DNA from: Ricinus communis
Lineage: Eukaryota > Streptophyta > Magnoliopsida > Malpighiales > Euphorbiaceae
Direction of reading: 5' to 3'
DNA length: 64,000 nt
Assembly (NCBI RefSeq): GCF_019578655.1
Contig: NC_063264.1
Coordinates: 25,133,688-25,197,687 of the forward strand
Shown here: positions 59,401 to 64,000 of the stretch, piece by piece
Position numbering within the stretch: the first letter of the stretch is position 1
How the letters are laid out: the number at the start of each line of letters is the position of its first letter
Made by a program: the position numbers and the translations under genes
The notes under the pieces: generated by a model
Database searches by the model: none
The model's input: the letters and a program-made list of their open reading frames with translations, nothing else
Told to the model about the DNA's origin: nothing

Positions 59401-61166
59401 CATAATCATGTTAATACAAACTAAAATACTTGGAATTAGGCACTGCATAATACATTTACACTAAATTAATTAAACAGACATTAATTACTTTAAGAAAAGC
59501 AGTATCAATAAACATCATCAACATTCAACCGATAAAAAGGATTTCTTCACAGTACCAATTAATGAGAAAAACCCTAGCCCCTTGCATTATTAACTTCCAA
59601 AGTAATGCAGCATACAATACACATTCAAAGATGCAAATTGAACATGGATAGAACTTCAGTCTTTCAATAACCACAGAATAACTACAGGTGCTTGTACTTA
59701 CAGTATACTGGTGGGTCTTCGCGTTTCTCCCTTACTCGCCAGTCAAGTGTCATTGCTCCCCAATCTCACAATGTGCAGGTACAGTTCTATAAAGAAACTA
59801 TGAAGCATAAGCTCAAAGACCAGAGGCTCAGAGAGTGTTGACAATGGAAGTGGAAGTAGAACGTTTTTTGTTGATTTCTGAGGTAAAGCGGTTACTCTTG
59901 GGTTGGCTTAAAGGAGGAAAACAATTTGTCTCAATTGTTTAGCTTAAGGTAAAGGTGATTTTTTTGCTGACTTGGATAAAGTAAATGACTCAGCAACAGA
60001 TGTGGCAAGTGGTCTGTGGTCCTTTATAAATCCGGTAGCCACATTAGCAAATAACTGCCAGATTCCTCATTGATACTGGCAGAAGTAACAAAAATAATAG
60101 GAGGGGTACCAAAAAGAAATAAATTGAAGGTTTGGTACCAAATGGATATAAGTGGCTAAGATTTGGTACCAGCGGGGCACTTATCCCGGTCTTGAATCGT
60201 AGCTAATTTATACTTGGAAAAGAGTTCTCTCAACTTCTAGTCAAATGATTATCCCAGTCCAAGTAGTCATCCCAACAACCAAAAAAGGTTATTCTCTTCT
60301 AAAACTAGTTATGCTTGTAACCAAACAATGAAAAAATTTAATCTGAAACTGCTTATACACATCCCAGTAGCAAGTAAAAACTAGTCATTGGTAACTCAAC
60401 AGTCCATGACAGAGAGTAATCAACTTCATTAATGAAGCAAAACTTACAATAGGAGTTTTCTATAAAGATTAAACTTTCTTAGAAACACATGAACAAGCAC
60501 ACCTCACTCAACTGCCTTGCGCACTATGAAACTGAATGGCCTTAAATGTGCTTCACAAAGAAGATCAAACTGAAAACCTATTACTGGGACCTTTCCTCCA
60601 AACAAGATAGCTAAAATGATTATAATTTAATTTTGAAGATAGAGAAAACATGCAGTTGGAAAAGGAAACTCCTAAGGCAGGTTAAAAATATTCTCTGTCA
60701 TGTCATATTATGACTTCACTAGTTGGTCTAATAACTCATGTACAACATATGTTTATGATGGAATGAATTACATACTTAAGCTTAGTAGGATTCTTAAAAT
60801 TTTATGAATGTGAACAAGCACAGCTCTCACAACACTATGAAATTGACTAGACAACAATTAAATTTTCACTAGAAGTAAAACATGCCATTTTAAATTTTCA
60901 AAAATAAAAAGGCAAAAAATCATGATAGGTGCAACACAAAATGACTAATGATAAAGATTGCTTGGATAATGCATACTAACCATTTCATGACACTTTTTGA
61001 CAGCTTGACCAATCTGTTCAACATTTTCTGTGGGCATGCCAGTGATACGAGCAAGTTCAGTTTCATTTGGGCTAAAGATGTCGACAAATTTCAACAGTTC
61101 TGAAGGTATTGGTGCATCCATTCCCCCAGCATCAAAAATAACAGGCACACCTGCTTGCTTTGCAGC
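53466..61166 (-). CDS. RBSK: Ribokinase (pfkB family), last three exons, partial
   Basis: Minus-strand exons in transcript order: 61166-60981 (62 codons, AAKQAGVPVIFDAGGMD...), 53883-53688 and 53557-53466, with matching phases and a stop at 53468-53466. The protein closely follows Arabidopsis ribokinase At1g17160 as I recall it: SPNETELARITGMPTE (the Asn-x-x-Glu metal/phosphate motif), VKLGAQGSALF, and DTTGAGDTFTAAFAVALVEG, whose GAGD Asp (53758-53760) is the catalytic base. The C-terminus is CVQVKGAIPSMPDRTSVLDL plus five residues. The enzyme phosphorylates D-ribose to ribose-5-phosphate with ATP; the plant enzyme is plastidic by a transit peptide that would be outside this window. The exons for the N-terminal two thirds were not found and are probably beyond 64000. 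The intron 53884-60980 is 7.1 kb because it holds the inverted MULE structure. Confidence 0.93.
54719..54990 (+). repeat. Terminal inverted repeat, copy A left
   Basis: Contains repeated ggtacc sites (54738, 54768, 54798). Pairs with both 57180-57417 and 59925-60187 in inverted orientation. Confidence 0.88.
55439..56955 (+). pseudogene. MULE transposase, copy A, interrupted and 3'-truncated
   Basis: Ordered landmarks: PB1-like region (NSEYFSLYWHDYRVD near 55445, then KIIMWKHPTKSMNDGLRSLE); an acidic Asp/Ser/Glu-rich linker (55850-56090); MuDR-type DNA-binding region NPSFKIEMLFSFFKQFKDAV with a Cys/Lys-rich CKAKCKKRCQF (56155-56320); and the MULE catalytic domain with CRPLISLDGCWLKG and TIALDANDCIYLVAW (56730-56840), ending at WVFMTDRQAEG. 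The first two catalytic Asp positions are kept, but the region with the third acidic residue and the zinc-knuckle tail is missing: after a donor-like gtaaatac the sequence runs into non-coding DNA and the terminal repeat. Stops at 55510-55512, after EEP (55837-55839), after ELLS (56080-56082) and at 56467-56469. Confidence 0.9.
57180..57417 (-). repeat. Terminal inverted repeat, copy A right
   Basis: Reverse complement begins gtaaatgccccgct and follows the left repeat through its ggtacc sites and aaaggaccaca block. It forms part of the loop between the two arms. Confidence 0.88.
57498..57904 (-). pseudogene. Ty3/Gypsy-type reverse transcriptase fragment inserted in copy B
   Basis: About 407 bp interrupt copy B at a point where copy A is continuous (ggaaattgt...agagtatttacc, read on B's plus strand). 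On the minus strand, 57680-57559 encodes FSREGKFLGFIVRKNG followed by IKVYPAKTKDIL. This is the conserved G-K-F-L-G-F/Y-x-V-x-x-x-G-I-x-V-x-P-x-K block near the end of Ty3/Gypsy reverse transcriptases. The rest is not recognised. It is a fragment, with no LTR or full domain. Confidence 0.7.
57910..59447 (-). pseudogene. MULE transposase, copy B, interrupted
   Basis: Same order of landmarks as copy A read on the minus strand: KIIMWKHLTKSMNDGMRSLE, the acidic linker with DLRDEDDDDAMFDKF, NPSFKIGMLFTSFKQFSDAV, CKAKCKKKCQFF, YNRHVNAKWIAQHYAERFRA, CCRPLISLDGCWLK, and a GVHD-stop near the end where A has FMTDRQ. It shares with A the stops after EEP and after ELLS. It has private breaks (for example stops after ANE, QFFI and CWLK) and is open at two positions where A has stops (56467-56469 and 55510-55512). 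It therefore cannot make transposase. Confidence 0.9.
59925..60187 (-). repeat. Terminal inverted repeat, copy B outer end
   Basis: Reverse complement begins gggataagtgccccgctggtacc and follows 54719-54990 closely, continuing into the transposase leader. Confidence 0.88.
60188..60980 (-). other. Ribokinase intron, remainder
   Basis: AT-rich intron sequence between the MULE structure and the exon at 60981. No feature recognised. Confidence 0.6.
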
Positions 61167-64000
61167 CTAAAGACATGGCAGCAACAGTGTGAAAGAAATG
61201 AATAAAAGAAAGTAGAAGGTAAAGGGTGAGGAAGCTTAAATAATACCATGGTCATTATGTTACAAATGATTAAAGGAATAAATATCAAAGATTGAGAAGT
61301 TCAAATGTGATTAGCAATGGAAACAATTAAATGCCATATCATCAAGGAAAATTATAGTCTAGGACATGTATATGCTAATCCAAAGTCAGCAACTATGTCA
61401 ACAGTAAAAACTGAGTGCCTCTACCACATCAGTAATTGCACACGCATCAGCCATCTGATAAAATTCCATATACAATGGGAACTTATAAATCAAATTGAAA
61501 AATCCAAAAGCATGGAATGGAAGTAAGAAATCCATGCAAAGTTTAAAATTCTGTATGCAATTAAGCCTAGCAAGTAGCAACACATCCCAAATTGAAATCA
61601 AACAATCATATAATAGGTAAAGAATTTGGAACATTATTGCTTGCATAATGCTTGAGGGGACTCCACACAAGAGAAATGATGGCTTGATGGCTAACCTTAT
61701 AACTGAAGTTGTGAAAGCTTTGCATGCCATCTTAAGAAACACATCAAGTTCCCACATCAGAGAACCATTTACAGTAGTTAAGCGATCACCCATTCTAGGT
61801 TTATGCACATGAGAAAATTACAGCCAATTATTTAATGATTCAGTTGGAGGTATGATTCCCAGTCTGTCATGGACTAGGCAAAAGGATATAAGAATTCTTC
61901 AAATAGCATTCATATACCACAAACATAATTATGATACTTTACAAGAAAATCTAATCGCAAATGTCAGAAAACATTTTGTTCATGTCAACAAACAATTCAA
62001 AACGCCTAAACTTTTACAGGATATGACCGAGTCAAATAGCTCTAGTTTAATAGAACAAAGACATTCCCATACTACTATACCACTTGTTGTCAAACAAAAA
62101 GATAGTGACGCAAATGACAAGAAACTCAAAAAAACATAACTAAAAGAATCAAGAACCTTAAAATTATGGCCTAGATGTCTTATAGGCTTTATTTTGGATA
62201 TCATAGAATACTTGCCAGGATTGTTAGTCTTATTTTATATGTCTATTTGAATAAATTAGCGGGCTGGCCAGAATTTTACAATTTCCAGATTCTGAGGCAC
62301 CTTGTGTTCTTTAGTCAGGTGTCTTAAGGAGTCTTATTGGAGAACTTGTTAGTTAAGAAAATCTTAATTCTTTTCTCTAGGTCCAAATCCAAAGAGCATC
62401 GGGACCAATAATGGAATGAAAAGTACAATGTATGCAATGAAATGAAGATTACATTACCACATTTGATTGTACGAGAAAAAAAGCTTAGTGTAATGTAATG
62501 ACTTTTTGTGGATATATATTCATTTATATATGGATGTATTGAAATTATGATCAATATGCTTATAACATTTGTTTTGTCTAAATAGTAATACGTACGTCAT
62601 TATTATTAATTGACTTTATTGATTAAAACTATTATTGATGTACCATGTAAATATTATTTCTAATAATTATATAATGGCAATCAATTGTGACATAAGAATT
62701 AAATATGCCTAACTTTATAATTAAATTAAATTAATAAGAAAAAATATAAAATACAAAAACATCAGGGGTTTATATAACTTAATTCACAATCATAAACAAG
62801 AAGGAAAAAGAATCATGTTAAAGACATTTGTCACACTTCATGAAATTCAATATTATCAAAAGCATTAAAAAAAATTCAGCTCCTTTTATTTTCAGTGGTC
62901 CCACTATATTTCTAGTAGACAACAGCAAAACAGTAAGTCACGTAATCACAGTTAAAAGGTTTTGGTTTTGCAAGTAATTACCATTGCTCCTCCTGAAGGA
63001 AGAGGAACAACTTTATAATCCACATTACATTGCACCAAAATATTTTGGACAGCCAACTACGAAATATAACATGGAATGTAATCCTCATTCCCTTACGATA
63101 GTGATACCGCTGTACCAATCATGGCCTAGGGGTCTAAGTCTAATTTGTCCGTTTAAAGTCTATAAATACCCATGCCCATAGTACTATAATAATTTTTCAA
63201 TCAATAATCAAGACCATCAAAGTAACACTTATTGGGATTAAGTCATGCACTTCAGCCTACAAACTTCTAAGTGTAATGCTAAGAACCTTTAATGTATACC
63301 TTTTATTTTTGTTATCTTCTGTCCACAAATACATATTTCAACCCCATCTAAAGTTTGCTGAGTTGTCAACTTGAGTTTCAAAATCTCTCTAGCATCTAAT
63401 TTGATTCAATGCATACATAGAAAACAAATCCTACAAGTGTCCTGCGTCAAACATTCAGCTTGTTTATTCTGGAGCCTGGGCCACAAAAGATTATTCAGTA
63501 TCCCTCTTCATTTCTTTGAGCATTTCTACCATCTAAAATGCTAGAGTGGCCTTAGTATGTCAATCCAAGTGTATCTCCCCATGGCAACTCCTCAGCAAGT
63601 AGAAATCAAGACAAAAACTGCTTTAGAGTTCTACTGAAGTAAGATTTATCCTTCTACCAGTCCTTTTTGGAGTCTCTAGCCTTGTTCCACCTTCTGTAAG
63701 CTTCTTTTGATTGTATAAGAGGTAGTGATATATTTTTTGGTGTGTAATGAAACATCAAACCAGAAAGAGGAATATTTTCTCAGTTATACTAACAAATTCT
63801 TCCACATTCTAGTGATACTTGCTAAGAAATGAAGGCCAAGATCTAAACTATATTTGTAGATCATAGTTACTAGAAGTGGAGCACACCATGAACCATATTC
63901 TGGATACTAAGAAAAGCATAACTGGAGATAAATAAACGTAAGCTGAGCATCCATGTCAAGGCTTTCTTGAGATTGAACATGGTGGAGAGCAAGAATAAGA
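61167..64000 (-). other. Presumed ribokinase intron or upstream region, no exon recognised
   Basis: The acceptor at 61167-61168 shows an intron begins here on the minus strand. No convincing match to the expected preceding exon (LLQREIPD-type segment) was found in the next 2.8 kb. A TATA-like tctataaatacc at about 63160 in plus orientation may belong to an old retroelement LTR; unproven. Confidence 0.45.

Larger units (their letters stand above)
54719..60187. mobile_element. Inverted-duplicated MULE (hairpin structure) in a ribokinase intron
   Basis: Copy A (54719-57417, plus) is bounded by inverted repeats of about 240 bp: its left end gggataaatgccctgctggt pairs with the reverse complement of 57180-57417. 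Copy B (57418-60187) is the reverse complement of most of A, from the outer terminus through the transposase exon, but lacks its own 3' terminal repeat and starts directly at the end of A's. So 54719 to about 57055 pairs with 57418-60187, with a 400-bp insertion in B and a loop of about 360 bp that contains A's right terminal repeat. No 9-bp target duplication is visible (gaagaagta versus ggtcttgaa). Confidence 0.88.

Noticed and set aside
61398..61808. Minus-strand frame with FLLCGVPSSIMQAIM as the missing ribokinase exon
   Set aside because: Only a faint resemblance to the expected LLQREIPDS-x-NIQVA segment, with wrong spacing and missing conserved residues.
62975..63060. GGAM followed by a gtaatt donor as another ribokinase exon
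   Set aside because: Resembles the expected VGGANM exon end, but the upstream residues do not match and one residue would be missing.

Overview
The window is nuclear DNA from a flowering plant, most likely a eudicot. It is very AT-rich, has spliced genes, plant LTR retrotransposons primed by initiator tRNA-Met, Mutator-like DNA transposons (MULEs) and long (TA)n/(AAT)n microsatellites. I cannot name the species.

Host genes are few. Positions 1-63 (minus) hold the first codons of what looks like a ubiquitin-specific protease of the Arabidopsis UBP25 type. Positions 7016-9953 (plus) hold a complete seven-exon sugar-phosphate/phosphate translocator of the At3g14410 type. From memory UBP25 is At3g14400, so this is probably a conserved two-gene neighbourhood. 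A small intronless gene with a TATA box lies at 26233-26463 (minus). The last three exons of a ribokinase (pfkB family) lie at 53466-61166 (minus); its 5' exons are probably beyond 64000.

The rest is mostly transposable elements. From 12.3 to 17.5 kb there is a MULE fragment, a decayed Copia element and a second, oppositely oriented MULE pseudogene. A Copia element with both LTRs and 5-bp target duplications occupies 19595-24506 (minus). A tRNA-derived SINE is at about 27.0 kb. A second complete Copia element with two 424-bp LTRs is at 30256-35374 (plus). A gag-only LTR element remnant lies at 39.5-41.8 kb. A probable solo LTR at 42.8-45.6 kb carries a tandem array of four Cassandra-type LTRs with 5S-rRNA-like segments. 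A Copia fragment follows at 45.8-47.7 kb. Small elements with long terminal inverted repeats are scattered through the intergenic DNA.

The most interesting structure is at 54719-60187, inside a 7.1-kb ribokinase intron. A MULE with its own terminal repeats is joined head-on to an inverted second copy, giving two arms of over 2 kb. Any read-through transcript could fold into a long hairpin. Its architecture resembles maize Mu killer, a natural inverted duplication of MuDR that silences its family in trans. Whether this locus makes RNA or silences anything cannot be read from sequence.
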